From assembly GCA_965247585.1 (NCBI GenBank), contig CBDFHC010000003.1:603202-667201 (forward strand): a stretch of DNA of 64,000 nucleotides, given 5' to 3'. Positions 34,099 to 42,566 of this stretch are shown here, in pieces. The stretch is from CBDFHC01 sp965247585 (lineage in GTDB: Bacteria; Chloroflexota; Dehalococcoidia; Lucifugimonadales; GCA-2712585). Both the position numbers and the translations under genes were made by a program. The stretch's first letter is position 1, and each line of letters opens with the position of its first letter. The notes under the pieces were generated by a model, which saw only the letters and a list, made by a program, of their open reading frames with translations, was not told the origin of the DNA and searched no databases.

Positions 34099-35238
34099 TC
34101 AGGGTTGTCCGGTTGATTTGGCGGCGTTGAGGGAGAAGCGGTAGAGCTTAGCGCAGTTTTCGGCGACGATCTTGGAGACTTCATCTTCCGGAACGCCTTC
34201 AAGTATCTTGTCCAGGACTTCCTGGGACCTGGGGAAGGTGGACTCGGCGTGGGGGTAGTCAGAGGCCCAGAGGATGTTATCCACACCGATGTAGTCTCTG
34301 AGTTGAATTCCCAGATGATCGTCCTGGAAGGAGTGGAAGACGTTGCGTCGCATGAAGTCGCTGGGGAGATCGGAGCCTTTGAATCTGTAAGGGGTGAAGG
34401 CGTGGAAGTCTGTGTAGTTGTCGTCCATGCGTTGCATGTAGTAGGGGATCCAGGCGAGGCCGTGCTCGACGTTAACGATCTTGAGGTTTGGGAAGCGGGC
34501 CAGCACGCCGGAGAAGATGATGTGGCCGAGGGAGGTGCGGACCCAGTAGTCTATGTTGCTGCGGTCGGTGCCGTTGCGGGTGACGCCAGTGCGGGTGCCA
34601 CCAGGGCGGTTGGTGGATACGTGGAGGCTGAGGGGGAGGTCCACATCTTGAGCAGCGGCCCAAAAAGGGTCGTAGGCGGGCTGGTCGTAGGTCTCGCCGG
34701 GCCTGGGGGAAACGCTGATCATGGCGCCGCAGAGGCCGAGTTTGGCGCATCGTTGCAGCTCCTCGATGCCGGCTTGGACGTTGTCATCCATGAGGACCAT
34801 GGCGACGCCTTTGAGCCTGTTGGGGTCCGTGCGGCAGAATTCGGCAAGCCAATCGTTATAGGCGGCGAAGACGGGCCGAAGGAACTGGGTGTCAGGGAGG
34901 AAGAAGAGGCTGAGGCCGATGGAGGGGTAGAGGACATCGGCGTAGACGCCGTCCACGTCCAGGTCCAGGAGGTGGGCATGAGGGTCGTAGCCGCCGGGGG
35001 GCACATCCGCGAAGGCGCCTTCGAGGATGAGCTCCTCGGGCTGAGAGAAGCGCTTCCCCGCCTGGGAGCTGCCGCCGATGACGCCGACAGGCTGGTAGTC
35101 GCAATAGAACTGGTCGAAGGGGTCTTCGTGGACCATGTGGGGGATGCGCTCGCCGAACTTGGGGTCCATGCGGTCGGTCCACAGCTGAGGGGGTTCTACG
35201 ACGTGGGAGTCTGAGGATAAGACTAGTTTATGGGGCAA
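34099..35238 (-). CDS. Amidohydrolase family 2 (TIM-barrel metal-dependent hydrolase)
   Basis: A 379-residue Amidohydro_2 protein (ACMSD/gamma-resorcylate decarboxylase-related group). It begins LSSDSHVVEPPQLWTDRM, the usual DxH start of this group. IVNVEHGLAWIPYYMQR and ILWASDYPHAESTFP provide the later His/Asp metal and catalytic residues. Such enzymes hydrolyse or decarboxylate aromatic and related ring compounds. TTG 35238 is chosen as the start because ggaggctcaatacc precedes it; the longer frame upstream is low-complexity. The gene lies downstream of the PPOX flavoprotein on the same strand. Confidence 0.85.
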   Translation of the reverse strand: MPHKLVLSSDSHVVEPPQLWTDRMDPKFGERIPHMVHEDPFDQFYCDYQPVGVIGGSSQAGKRFSQPEELILEGAFADVPPGGYDPHAHLLDLDVDGVYADVLYPSIGLSLFFLPDTQFLRPVFAAYNDWLAEFCRTDPNRLKGVAMVLMDDNVQAGIEELQRCAKLGLCGAMISVSPRPGETYDQPAYDPFWAAAQDVDLPLSLHVSTNRPGGTRTGVTRNGTDRSNIDYWVRTSLGHIIFSGVLARFPNLKIVNVEHGLAWIPYYMQRMDDNYTDFHAFTPYRFKGSDLPSDFMRRNVFHSFQDDHLGIQLRDYIGVDNILWASDYPHAESTFPRSQEVLDKILEGVPEDEVSKIVAENCAKLYRFSLNAAKSTGQP

Positions 35239-35296
35239 GGTATTGAGCCTCCGGTTGGGATGGGGGTAAGGGAGGGGATGACGGACGAGACGGGAA

Positions 35297-35932
35297 CTAG
35301 TGAAGGGTGGTTGCCGCTCTTTCGTCAAGCTCTTGCTGCAACTGGTCCACGTCGCATTCGACGAGGCCGGTGTGGTCCCGGAGGATTTCGGCGAAGGAAG
35401 GCAGCTCACTTCGATCAATGCGGTAATCGTCCGCCCACAGCTTGGAGCGCAGGAACGCCTTGGGGCAGTGGGTAAATACTTCCTGGATGTCTACGACGAT
35501 TGCCAGTTTGGGCAGCTTGCCCTGGTATGCCATGCTTTCCAGCAGATGGGCGTCTCTGACGAGCCTTACTTTGCCGTTGATCCGCAGGGTCTCGTTTATG
35601 CCGGGTATCATGAAAATTAGGCCCACCTGGGGATTGATGATCATGTTGGTTAAGGTATCCAGGCGGTTGTTGCCCGGCAGGTCAGGAATGGCGATGGTCT
35701 CGTCGTCAAGCACCCGGACGAAGCCAGGGTAGTCCCCCTTGGGGGAGACATCGCAGCGGCCGGACGAATCCGAGGTGCCAAGGAGGATGAATGGGCTCTT
35801 GGCGATGATGGCCCGGCAGTGATGGTCCAGCCGGTCGATTTGTTTGTTCACCGCACGCTCGGTGGGCCATCCGAATACCTCTCGCAACTCGGATTCTTCA
35901 GTAATCACGTTGGTAAAGCTAGCGGTAGTCAC
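35297..35932 (-). CDS. PPOX-type FMN flavoprotein (pyridoxamine 5'-phosphate oxidase-like)
   Basis: A 211-residue split-beta-barrel flavoprotein of the pyridoxamine-phosphate-oxidase-like superfamily, closest in look to the MSMEG_1061 subgroup. Blocks are SPFILLGTSDSSGRCDVSPK (FMN phosphate loop), GDYPGFVRVLDDETIAIPD, RLDTLTNMIINPQVGLIFMI and the C-terminal CPKAFLRSKLW. The group binds FMN or F420 and often acts on aromatic or xenobiotic compounds. It is followed after about 60 bases by the amidohydrolase, suggesting a shared catabolic transcript. Confidence 0.85.
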   Translation of the reverse strand: MTTASFTNVITEESELREVFGWPTERAVNKQIDRLDHHCRAIIAKSPFILLGTSDSSGRCDVSPKGDYPGFVRVLDDETIAIPDLPGNNRLDTLTNMIINPQVGLIFMIPGINETLRINGKVRLVRDAHLLESMAYQGKLPKLAIVVDIQEVFTHCPKAFLRSKLWADDYRIDRSELPSFAEILRDHTGLVECDVDQLQQELDERAATTLH

Positions 35933-36542
35933 GTTGTAAGCCTCCGAAATTGTGGCTGAACGGCTCCATTATATTACAGGCCTTGCACAGATATCTAAAT
36001 CACCCCCTCTTGTGCCATCGGGCAGACAGGTAGCATTTAAACCGTTGACATTGGTAACACTTTTGTAGGCGTATGCAAGATGTAGCGGGCATAGTCATCA
36101 AGGGTTCCGATAGCCTGGAGGCCGATCAGCGAGGGCGAAGCTTTAGCTACTGCAAAGGGTTCCAAATCGAAGGTTGGTGGGAACCACCCACTCGCCCAGG
36201 AAGGTTTTTAGAAGATTTTCTAAGGGACACCCTCAGACTCCCGCCTACCAGGGGCCATCCCCCTCTGGACTCCCTCTTGGTAGTCGCAGATAGAGTAGGG
36301 ACGGTGCTATTTTCATAGGAATGACATGTTGGCGTCCAGCACCAGAGAGGATGAAGAACCGGGATTGGAATTCGAAGCGGGCGCCGCGGTAGGACTTGCT
36401 CTTCCCCCGCACCCAGATTCTTCGATCCTCACGGGCGGACTCAGAATGACATGGTGGGGGAGCTGGACTGGCGATTCAGTCACGTAAGGCGACTATGGAA
36501 GGAGAGTACAGATAACTTTTTTAGAGACAATTCTCCGGGGCC
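35933..36542. repeat. Repeat cluster: modules A, B, C
   Basis: A gene-free interval of 610 bases. Module A is at 36158-36243 (tctaagggacaccctcagac), a module B variant at 36245-36325 (ccccctctggactccc, agatagagtagggacggtgc) and module C at 36325-36460 (catgttggcgtccagc, ttcgatcctcacgggcgg). The C copy is truncated after gacatggtgggggagctgg and lacks the usual ctcaggatgagcgg end. Confidence 0.85.
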
Positions 36543-37661
36543 CTAGGGCAGGGGATCGGCGAAGGTGAGGATACGCTTGGGGTTGTCTACCATCATCATC
36601 TGGATATGCTGCTCAGAGACCCCACGGGAACGCATCTCTGGGAGGAATTTCTCCATGATGAAGGAGTAGCCGGTACCGCCGAACCGCTTGAGCTGCATCT
36701 TGGTGCAGACGTCCTGGGAGAGGAGGATCCGATCGGCGTGACCGGCCTCGATGAGATGGGGTATGGCCTCGGCGACGGCGGCGGTACCGGCGCTGCTCAT
36801 GAAGGATTTGAGGTCGTCGGTTTCGGGAGCGAACCTGAGAGGCACGCCGACGCGACCCAGCAAGTCGAACTGGATGTAGACACCGTGGCCAAGCAACTCC
36901 AGCATTAGGGGCAGATCACTGGAGATGCCGTCGCTGTGGCCGAAGATTACGCGGGACATATCGGTTGCTTCCTCACCCAGTATGCCGATGACCTGGAGTC
37001 TCTCGCGACCGACGCCGCCGCGGTGGAAGGAGATGGGCGCGCCGGTAATGCGGCTGGCGCGCCCGGAGGCGCGGATGCTCTTGACCTCGTTCTCGGTGAT
37101 GGGGTCGCCCTCGATACCCACCTCTCCAATGATGCCGGAGCGAATGCCGGTGTCGGCGACTCCGACGGTGACGTCTCGCACGATCTCTTCGGTCAGATCT
37201 TCGACGGTGCGGCGGTCCATATCGGCGGGGTGGTAGAGCTTCTGGTACCAACCGGCGCCCATGACTATGTTGAGTCCGGTGGCCTGGGAGACGCGGGCCA
37301 TGGCCACCGGGTCCCGGCGGATGCCGATGCTGGTGACCTCGACGATGGTGCCGCCGCCGTGAAGCCCAAACTCCGAGGCCTCATCTATGGCGGTCTTCTC
37401 GTCGACAAGTATCCAGTTGTCGCGAATGGGTTTGCGGTCCCTGGCCTTGTCCAGCATGTCTATGGTGATCTCTTGTTCCCAGAGGCACCAGTCGGTGGCC
37501 GGGGTGTTGTCGTTCGGCGCTACGTTCTTGAAAAGGGTGATGAAGAGGTGCTCGTGCATGAGGGTGGCGCCGAGTTGGTCAGGGTTGATGGGGCCCTGGA
37601 CGGTCATCACCTTGCCGGCCATATTGGGTAGATCGGCGGGTCCGCCGGGTTGCGTGCTCAC
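36543..37661 (-). CDS. Phosphotriesterase-family metal-dependent hydrolase
   Basis: A 372-residue TIM-barrel amidohydrolase of the PTE/PTER family. Metal ligands are recognisable in order: MHEHLF (H36, H38), the bridging position in GIIGEVGIEGD (a Glu rather than the carboxylated Lys of classic phosphotriesterase), SFHRGG, FGHSDG and LSQDVCTK with the final Asp. PTE relatives with Glu at the bridge are mostly lactonases or esterases, so organophosphate hydrolysis should not be assumed. GTG 37661 follows a strong aggaggag site. The gene is isolated between two repeat clusters. Confidence 0.88.
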   Translation of the reverse strand: MSTQPGGPADLPNMAGKVMTVQGPINPDQLGATLMHEHLFITLFKNVAPNDNTPATDWCLWEQEITIDMLDKARDRKPIRDNWILVDEKTAIDEASEFGLHGGGTIVEVTSIGIRRDPVAMARVSQATGLNIVMGAGWYQKLYHPADMDRRTVEDLTEEIVRDVTVGVADTGIRSGIIGEVGIEGDPITENEVKSIRASGRASRITGAPISFHRGGVGRERLQVIGILGEEATDMSRVIFGHSDGISSDLPLMLELLGHGVYIQFDLLGRVGVPLRFAPETDDLKSFMSSAGTAAVAEAIPHLIEAGHADRILLSQDVCTKMQLKRFGGTGYSFIMEKFLPEMRSRGVSEQHIQMMMVDNPKRILTFADPLP

Positions 37662-38200
37662 GGGCTCCTCCTGGTGACGGTACGGGATTATTGCGGTGAT
37701 GGTAAATGATGGGGCAGGCTAAATCAAAGGAGTAGCAGGAGGGTTTGGAAAACTGATATCTGAAGGCTTGTCGAGATGGAAGGCGGGCGCGATTGTGGGG
37801 GCGGGCACACCCTCTGGGCTCACGCTTGGTGGGTGTCTAGCAGAAGAAGAGCGCTTTTCCGAGGCAATCAGAAATGGCGATGGGTATGGCTACCACGAAG
37901 GATTGCGAATCGGAGGTTGGTAGTGCCCACCCTCGACCGCCCAGGAAGGTTAATAAAACGTATTTCTGAGGAACACCCTCAGACTCCCGGCAGCCACCAC
38001 CCAGGTTCCCTGCACTCTCCTGTGGGTTTGGTTTTGATTGTGGGCAGGAGGAGACCTTTCAAGGTCCGGGCAGAAGGATTTCCGAGGCAATGGATGGAGG
38101 CACCGCAGAGCCAGGATGGCATCACCCATTTTGACACGATATGGCGGGCGGACTATCATCGGCGGCGCGTAGAGAAGTTTAGATTCAGGGGGCAAATTTC
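37662..38200. repeat. Intergenic region with module A and B1
   Basis: Module A is at 37901-37993 (ggttggtagtgcccacc, tctgaggaacaccctcagac) followed by module B1 at 37993-38060 (caggttccctgcactctcct, then tgggcaggagg). B1 recurs after module A at 45919, 54986, 57529 and 58939. Fragments such as ggcaatggatggaggcaccgc match the flank of the 12.4-kb copy. No gene is supported. Confidence 0.8.
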
Positions 38201-39328
38201 ATGCAGAGCGAACGCCGTGGGCCGACAGCCGGCACTTTGGAATTGCAGGACGAGCGTCAACCTTCCGGCTCAGACAAGGCGGTAGTGCTCCGGTGGGACG
38301 GCGAACCGAAGACTCCCGCAGCCTTGCTGGGCCGGCTGAACGAATACGAGGCGGAGGTAGGGCTGGAGGCGGACAACCTGTCGCTGGGTGGTACGGTGGA
38401 GAAGCTGGAGAAGCGGTTCTGCCAGTTGCTGGGCAAGGAGGCAGCGTCGTTCATGCCCACGGGCACGCTGGCCAATCATCTGGCGTTGAGGAAGCTGTGC
38501 GGCCTGAAACCCAGGGCCATAGTGCAGGAGCAGAGCCATCTCTACAACGATACCAACGACTGCGTCACCCGACTGAGCGGGATCAATCTTTATCCGCTGG
38601 CCAGGGGCCGGACTTGCTTCAGCCGCGATGAGCTGGAGGAGGCGCTGGAGCAGGTATCCGAAACTGGGAAGGCCGGGGACTCGGTAGGGGCGGTGATGAT
38701 AGAAAGCCCGGTGCGAAGCCAGCGCGGACAGATAGTTCCCTACGAGGAGATGAAGGCGATAACGGACTTGTGTAGGAGCAGAGGAATATCGAGCCACCTG
38801 GATGGGGCACGACTGTACATGATGTCTGCGGCCACGGGGATAGAGCCGCGGGAGTACGCCGCGCTATTCGACACAGTGTACGTGTCAATGTACAAATACT
38901 TCGGGGCTACTTATGGCGCCATCCTGGCGGGGACATCGGAGTTTATCAAGGACATGCACCAGGAACGCCGGATGTTCGGCGGGAGTATGGCGTCATCGTA
39001 TCTGGCGGCGGCGCTGGCGCTGAAGGGCGTTGAGAGCTTCGAGGAGAGGTTCGGCGCGGCGATGGCAAAGGCAGGCGAGCTGTTCGCAAGGCTCAACACG
39101 CTGTCGAAGATCACGGTGGGGACGTTCGAGCACGGTTCGAACATCTTTCAGGTGGACCTGGACCCCAGTGTTGAGCTTGGGAGATTGGTCTCGAAGCTGA
39201 AAGAGCATTGGATTTTCGTGGTCCCGGATGAGACCGACGTCTCGCGGGTCTACTTCGCGGTGAACACGACGATTCTCAGGCAGAGCAACGATCAGATATT
39301 CGGGGCGTTCGAAGAGTCGCTGGGGTAG
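38201..39328 (+). CDS. Low-specificity threonine aldolase / beta-eliminating lyase family
   Basis: A 375-residue fold-type I PLP enzyme of the threonine aldolase group. Motifs are FMPTGTLANHLAL (PLP phosphate region, 84-96), ISSHLDGARLYM with the Asp that pairs with the PLP nitrogen (D201), and VYVSMYKYFGATYGA with the Schiff-base Lys at 232. Typical activity is cleavage of L-threonine or allo-threonine to glycine and acetaldehyde. The N-terminal 30 residues are atypical, so the true start may be downstream. It is followed closely by aroM and a D-aminoacylase gene, which suggests an amino-acid-related catabolic operon. Confidence 0.85.
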   Translation: MQSERRGPTAGTLELQDERQPSGSDKAVVLRWDGEPKTPAALLGRLNEYEAEVGLEADNLSLGGTVEKLEKRFCQLLGKEAASFMPTGTLANHLALRKLCGLKPRAIVQEQSHLYNDTNDCVTRLSGINLYPLARGRTCFSRDELEEALEQVSETGKAGDSVGAVMIESPVRSQRGQIVPYEEMKAITDLCRSRGISSHLDGARLYMMSAATGIEPREYAALFDTVYVSMYKYFGATYGAILAGTSEFIKDMHQERRMFGGSMASSYLAAALALKGVESFEERFGAAMAKAGELFARLNTLSKITVGTFEHGSNIFQVDLDPSVELGRLVSKLKEHWIFVVPDETDVSRVYFAVNTTILRQSNDQIFGAFEESLG

Positions 39329-39358
39329 ACTCAGGCCAGCGCGATGAGGGGGTGACAG

Positions 39359-40075
39359 GTGCGTAAGGTTGGGATGATCACCATAGGGCAGTCCCCCAGG
39401 GACGATATCGTCTCGGTGATGAGGAGATACTTGCCATCCGACGTTGAGGTGCTGGAGCACGGCGCGTTGGATGGGCTGGATGCGGAGGCGGTAGCCTCAA
39501 TGCGGCCAAAGAGGGGCGAGCCGACGCTGGTGACGACGATGAGGGACGGGACCGAGGTGACGGTGACGCACGCCAAGGTGGTCCCGCTGATGAAGCGCGG
39601 CGTGGAGGAGTTGGGAGATAAAGGAGCAGAGCTAGTGGTGATACTATGCACCGGCGGATTTGAGGAGCTGCGGTCCGATGGTGTCACGTTGGTGGACGCG
39701 GGCAGTCTGCTGCAAGGTGTGATTGGTTCGTTGGCAAAGGGGGGCAGGCTGGGTGTGGTCCAGCCATCGGCGGACCAGGTGACGGAGTGGGGCGCCGGGG
39801 CGAAGGACCGTTGGGGTGCACTGGACGTGGTGATAACGTCGGCGTCACCGTACGCCGCACCGGAGGTCAGGGTAGGGGAGTGGGAGCGAGCCGCCGAGGA
39901 GCTGAAGGGGCGCCGGGTAGACATGGTCTTCCTGAACTGCATGGGGATGGACGAGTCGATGAAGCAGGTGTTTCGGCGGGTGACGCAGAAGCCGGTGGTG
40001 CTGGCCAGCTCCGTGGTGGCGCGGATGGTTGACGAGTTGATGGGGCCCGAGGAGTACGCATGTACGACCTGCTGA
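39359..40075 (+). CDS. aroM: AroM family protein
   Basis: A 238-residue protein of the AroM family, structurally related to aspartate/glutamate racemases. The opening VGMITIGQSPRDDIVSVMRR and the block GAELVVILCTGGFEEL, with a central Cys, are diagnostic. VFLNCMGMDESMK near the C-terminus gives a second conserved Cys. In enteric bacteria aroM is TyrR-regulated, yet its reaction is unknown. Here it starts at GTG 39359, 30 bases after the threonine aldolase gene, and overlaps the D-aminoacylase gene by 16 nt. The context points to a role in D-amino-acid or racemisation chemistry. Confidence 0.88.
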   Translation: MRKVGMITIGQSPRDDIVSVMRRYLPSDVEVLEHGALDGLDAEAVASMRPKRGEPTLVTTMRDGTEVTVTHAKVVPLMKRGVEELGDKGAELVVILCTGGFEELRSDGVTLVDAGSLLQGVIGSLAKGGRLGVVQPSADQVTEWGAGAKDRWGALDVVITSASPYAAPEVRVGEWERAAEELKGRRVDMVFLNCMGMDESMKQVFRRVTQKPVVLASSVVARMVDELMGPEEYACTTC

Positions 40076-41652
40076 TCAAAAACGGGGAGATCTTCGATGG
40101 CACCGGAAGCGGGCCGTTCTTCGCTGATATTGCCGCGGTGAACGGCGACATCGTGGCGATTGGTTCGTTGGAAGGGGAATCTGCCAAGACGGTGGACGCC
40201 GCCGGGCTGGCGGTGTCGCCGGGGTTCATTGACTTGCACACCCACAGCGATATGTCTTTCCTGTTGGACCCGACGGCGCAGAGCAAGGTGCGCCAGGGGG
40301 TCACGTTTGAGCTGGCGGGCAACTGTGGATACAGCTACTGCGCGCCGCTTCAAGGGGCCGCCGAGGAGTTGCTGCGGCCCCGGGCCTCCCAATACACGGA
40401 CTCGTTCCAGGTCACCTGGCAAGATTTCGGGGGGTACCTGGAAGCGATACAGCAGGCGGGGTCTACCTTGAACATTGCGGTACAGGTGGGCCACGGTACG
40501 GTGCGGGCGTGCGTGTTGGGCATGGAGGCCCGTGCCCCGGACGGAGATGAGCTGGAGCGGATGAAGGGGCTGGTGGCGGAAAGCCTGGACGCGGGTGGGA
40601 TGGGCTTCTCCACAGGGCTGTTCTACGCGCCGGGGAACTACGCAGGGTTGGAGGAAGTGATAGACCTGGCCGCGGAGGCTGCCGAACGGGGGAAGCTCTA
40701 CTCGACGCATATGAGGGACGAAGGGAGCAATAGCGTCGGCATATTCGTGGCGCTTAACGAGGCTATTGAGATTGGCAGGAGAACTGGCGTGAGGGTGGAG
40801 ATATCCCATGTGAAATGCATGGGACCTTCGGTGTGGGGCCGGTCCGGGGACGTGCTGGACTTGCTGGAGCGGACCCGCAGTGAAGGCATAGATATAGCCG
40901 GCGACCAGTACCCGTACACGGCGGGAAGCACCAGTCTGACCGGAGCGCTATTCCCTCGATGGTCGCTGGACGGCGGGCGGGAGGCAACGCTGAAACGGAT
41001 GGCGGACTCGGACGACCGGAAGAGGCTGCTGACGGATATAGACGCAATATTTACCAAGGGCGGCGGTCCCGAAACGGTGGTGATAGCAAGGTATGTGCCG
41101 GCGCCGAATTACGAAGGAATGAGCATGCTCCAGATTGGCCAGGAGCTATGTTGCGGCCCGGCGGAGGCGGCGCTAAGACTTTACCGGCAAGGGGACGGGC
41201 AGGTGATTATTCATATGATGGACGAGCCTGATGTGGAGACTATTGCCAGACATCCCCTGATCTCGGTGGGCTCGGACGGGAGCTCGCTGTCTGCGGAAGG
41301 GATACTTTCGGTGGGGAAGCCTCATCCGAGGAGCTATGAGACTAACCCAAGATTCCTGGCTCGGTATGTTAGAGAGAAGCGGGTAGTGTCTTTGGAGGAA
41401 GCGGTGCACAAGATGACGTTGTTGCCCGCTTCCCGGCTGGGCTTGACGCACCGGGGCCGAATAGCACCGGGGTTTGCAGCGGACCTGGTGGTATTTGATC
41501 CGGAGACCGTTGCGGATACGGCTACCTTCGAGTCGCCGCACAGCTATCCGCTGGGGATTCCTCACGTGGCGGTGAACGGTGTGATGGTAGTTGAGGATGG
41601 GGAGTTCACAGGAGAGACCCCCGGCAGGGTGGTCCGGGGGTTCGGGGAGTGA
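40060..41652 (+). CDS. N-acyl-D-amino-acid deacylase family amidohydrolase
   Basis: A 530-residue D-aminoacylase-type amidohydrolase. It begins with the MYDLLIKNGEIFDGTGSGPF N-terminal sheet, then GFIDLHTHSDMSFLLDP with the HxH metal ligands (H60, H62). FELAGNCGYS provides the Cys ligand found in D-aminoacylases; THMRDEG, EISHVKCMG and LISVGSDGSS (Asp) follow, and the C-terminal sheet GRIAPGFAADLVVFDPETV closes the domain. The family releases D-amino acids from N-acyl forms or acts on related cyclic imides. It is translationally coupled to aroM by a 16-nt overlap. The last codons precede an inverted short repeat (ccccttcccctagatagggg) and the IS1595-type transposon. Confidence 0.9.
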   Translation: MYDLLIKNGEIFDGTGSGPFFADIAAVNGDIVAIGSLEGESAKTVDAAGLAVSPGFIDLHTHSDMSFLLDPTAQSKVRQGVTFELAGNCGYSYCAPLQGAAEELLRPRASQYTDSFQVTWQDFGGYLEAIQQAGSTLNIAVQVGHGTVRACVLGMEARAPDGDELERMKGLVAESLDAGGMGFSTGLFYAPGNYAGLEEVIDLAAEAAERGKLYSTHMRDEGSNSVGIFVALNEAIEIGRRTGVRVEISHVKCMGPSVWGRSGDVLDLLERTRSEGIDIAGDQYPYTAGSTSLTGALFPRWSLDGGREATLKRMADSDDRKRLLTDIDAIFTKGGGPETVVIARYVPAPNYEGMSMLQIGQELCCGPAEAALRLYRQGDGQVIIHMMDEPDVETIARHPLISVGSDGSSLSAEGILSVGKPHPRSYETNPRFLARYVREKRVVSLEEAVHKMTLLPASRLGLTHRGRIAPGFAADLVVFDPETVADTATFESPHSYPLGIPHVAVNGVMVVEDGEFTGETPGRVVRGFGE

Positions 41653-41840
41653 GGGGGTAACGGTGGCGGAACCTGGGTTGGGGGCACGGCACCGCCTCTC
41701 CGCCCCTTCCCCTAGATAGGGGGAGAGGACTTTTGCGAGGCGGTGGAGCCTGGGTGGACGGCACGTCACCCCCTCTTTAACCCTCCCCATTAGAATGGTA
41801 ATTATCCCCCCATTGCACGGGTAGTTGCCTGTCATCAAAG

Positions 41841-42238
41841 GGTAGTGTCTCAGTTTTCCTCACAAGATTCCAAATTTACTCTCGATTAGTTTATTCACTG
41901 TCACCAAACCACAACTGATGCAACTTGCCCGCCTCCATCGACCATGACGTCATCTCGTGAGACAAGTTAATCTCTTCAGTTCCTTCCGCTCCTAGTTGTT
42001 TCGCAAGCACGTTCGTTACGTGTCCATACATCGACAGAAGGATTGCTTCGCTGGCTGTTAGCACGTATCCACTAGGTGTGACGAACGGTTCGTCACCACT
42101 AGCTCCGTGCCGCTTCCTCCATAGCATCGATATTACTTTACCGAACTCTTCTCGATGGCTCCAGACTGATTGCCATACATCCTTGGCAGCGTCGTTCCAG
42201 TCCATAGCTAACCTCCTACTTCAAACTGAGACACTACC
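41841..42238 (-). mobile_element. Nested 398-bp one-gene element with inverted ends
   Basis: Perfect 16-bp inverted ends, ggtagtgtctcagttt, at 41841-41856 and 42223-42238 are flanked by an exact 8-bp duplication catcaaag (41833-41840 and 42239-42246). It contains only one gene (41891-42205, minus) and no transposase. The 8-bp duplication and the GGTA terminus suggest mobilisation in trans by an IS1595-type transposase, but its ends differ from those of the host transposon, so that transposase is probably not the mobiliser. It inserted just inside the left end of the larger transposon. Confidence 0.9.
41891..42205 (-). CDS. Hypothetical 104-residue passenger of the nested element
   Basis: A compact, probably all-helical protein: MDWNDAAKDVWQSVWSHREE, ..FVTPSGYVLTASEAILLSMY.., ..EINLSHEMTSWSMEAGKLHQ... 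It is acidic at the C-terminus, has Trp and His scattered through it, and has no Cys, signal peptide or membrane segment. A strong Shine-Dalgarno (gtaggaggttagct) precedes ATG 42205, so it is built for expression. It fills most of a 398-bp element with no transposase. I do not recognise the family; a regulator, antitoxin-like or anti-phage protein are all possible. Confidence 0.7.
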   Translation of the reverse strand: MDWNDAAKDVWQSVWSHREEFGKVISMLWRKRHGASGDEPFVTPSGYVLTASEAILLSMYGHVTNVLAKQLGAEGTEEINLSHEMTSWSMEAGKLHQLWFGDSE

Positions 42239-42269
42239 CATCAAAGGGCTACATTGCGTCCAGGGTGTG

Positions 42270-42278
42270 TGCTATAAT
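42270..42278 (+). promoter_or_regulatory. Extended -10 promoter for a leaderless gene
   Basis: TGCTATAAT: a perfect TATAAT (42273-42278) preceded by TGn. The ATG of the 54-residue gene is 10 bases after the -10, so the transcript would begin at or next to the start codon. No Shine-Dalgarno precedes the ATG, consistent with leaderless translation. Confidence 0.6.
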
Positions 42279-42287
42279 CACACTACG

Positions 42288-42452
42288 ATGCCGGGCTCAA
42301 AAAAGAAAAAACTTGACCCGCCTAGCTACGAATTGGGCGAGTTACGGGACAAGAAATTAGAGAAGAAGCAACGGGCTGACTTCCAGCCCAAGGATTTGCT
42401 CCGCCTCATAAAGAAAGCTGTAGGGAAGGCCCCCGAAGGGGCCTCAGAGTAA
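42288..42452 (+). CDS. Small basic passenger protein (54 residues)
   Basis: A 54-residue, highly charged protein: MPGSKKKKLDPPSYELGELR, then DKKLEKKQRADFQPKDLLRL, then IKKAVGKAPEGASE. It opens with a Lys run, has no Cys or hydrophobic core, and is predicted to be helical and possibly nucleic-acid-binding. It has an extended -10 promoter and no ribosome site, so it is probably leaderless. A 14-bp hairpin follows and separates it from the convergent DUF5343 gene. It is cargo of the IS1595-type transposon; function and family are unknown. Confidence 0.65.
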   Translation: MPGSKKKKLDPPSYELGELRDKKLEKKQRADFQPKDLLRLIKKAVGKAPEGASE

Positions 42453-42526
42453 TAACAGTACAGGATGCCATAGCGGGAACCGATACAAAGCCCACAACAC
42501 CTGCATGGTCTATCACCTCCTAACAT

Positions 42527-42560
42527 AATCGGCCACCGAGCTACTACTCGGTGGCCGATT
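42527..42560. terminator. Bidirectional terminator hairpin between passenger genes
   Basis: A perfect 14-bp stem, aatcggccaccgag / ctcggtggccgatt, with a 6-base loop lies between the convergent 54-residue and DUF5343 genes. It ends in TT on one side and, read on the other strand, likewise in TT, so it can serve both. Confidence 0.8.
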
Positions 42561-42566
42561 CGATTC

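Noticed and set aside
36936..37631. Long plus-strand open frame over the phosphotriesterase
   Set aside because: Gly/Asp/Val-rich antisense shadow of the minus-strand gene, a common effect of high GC.
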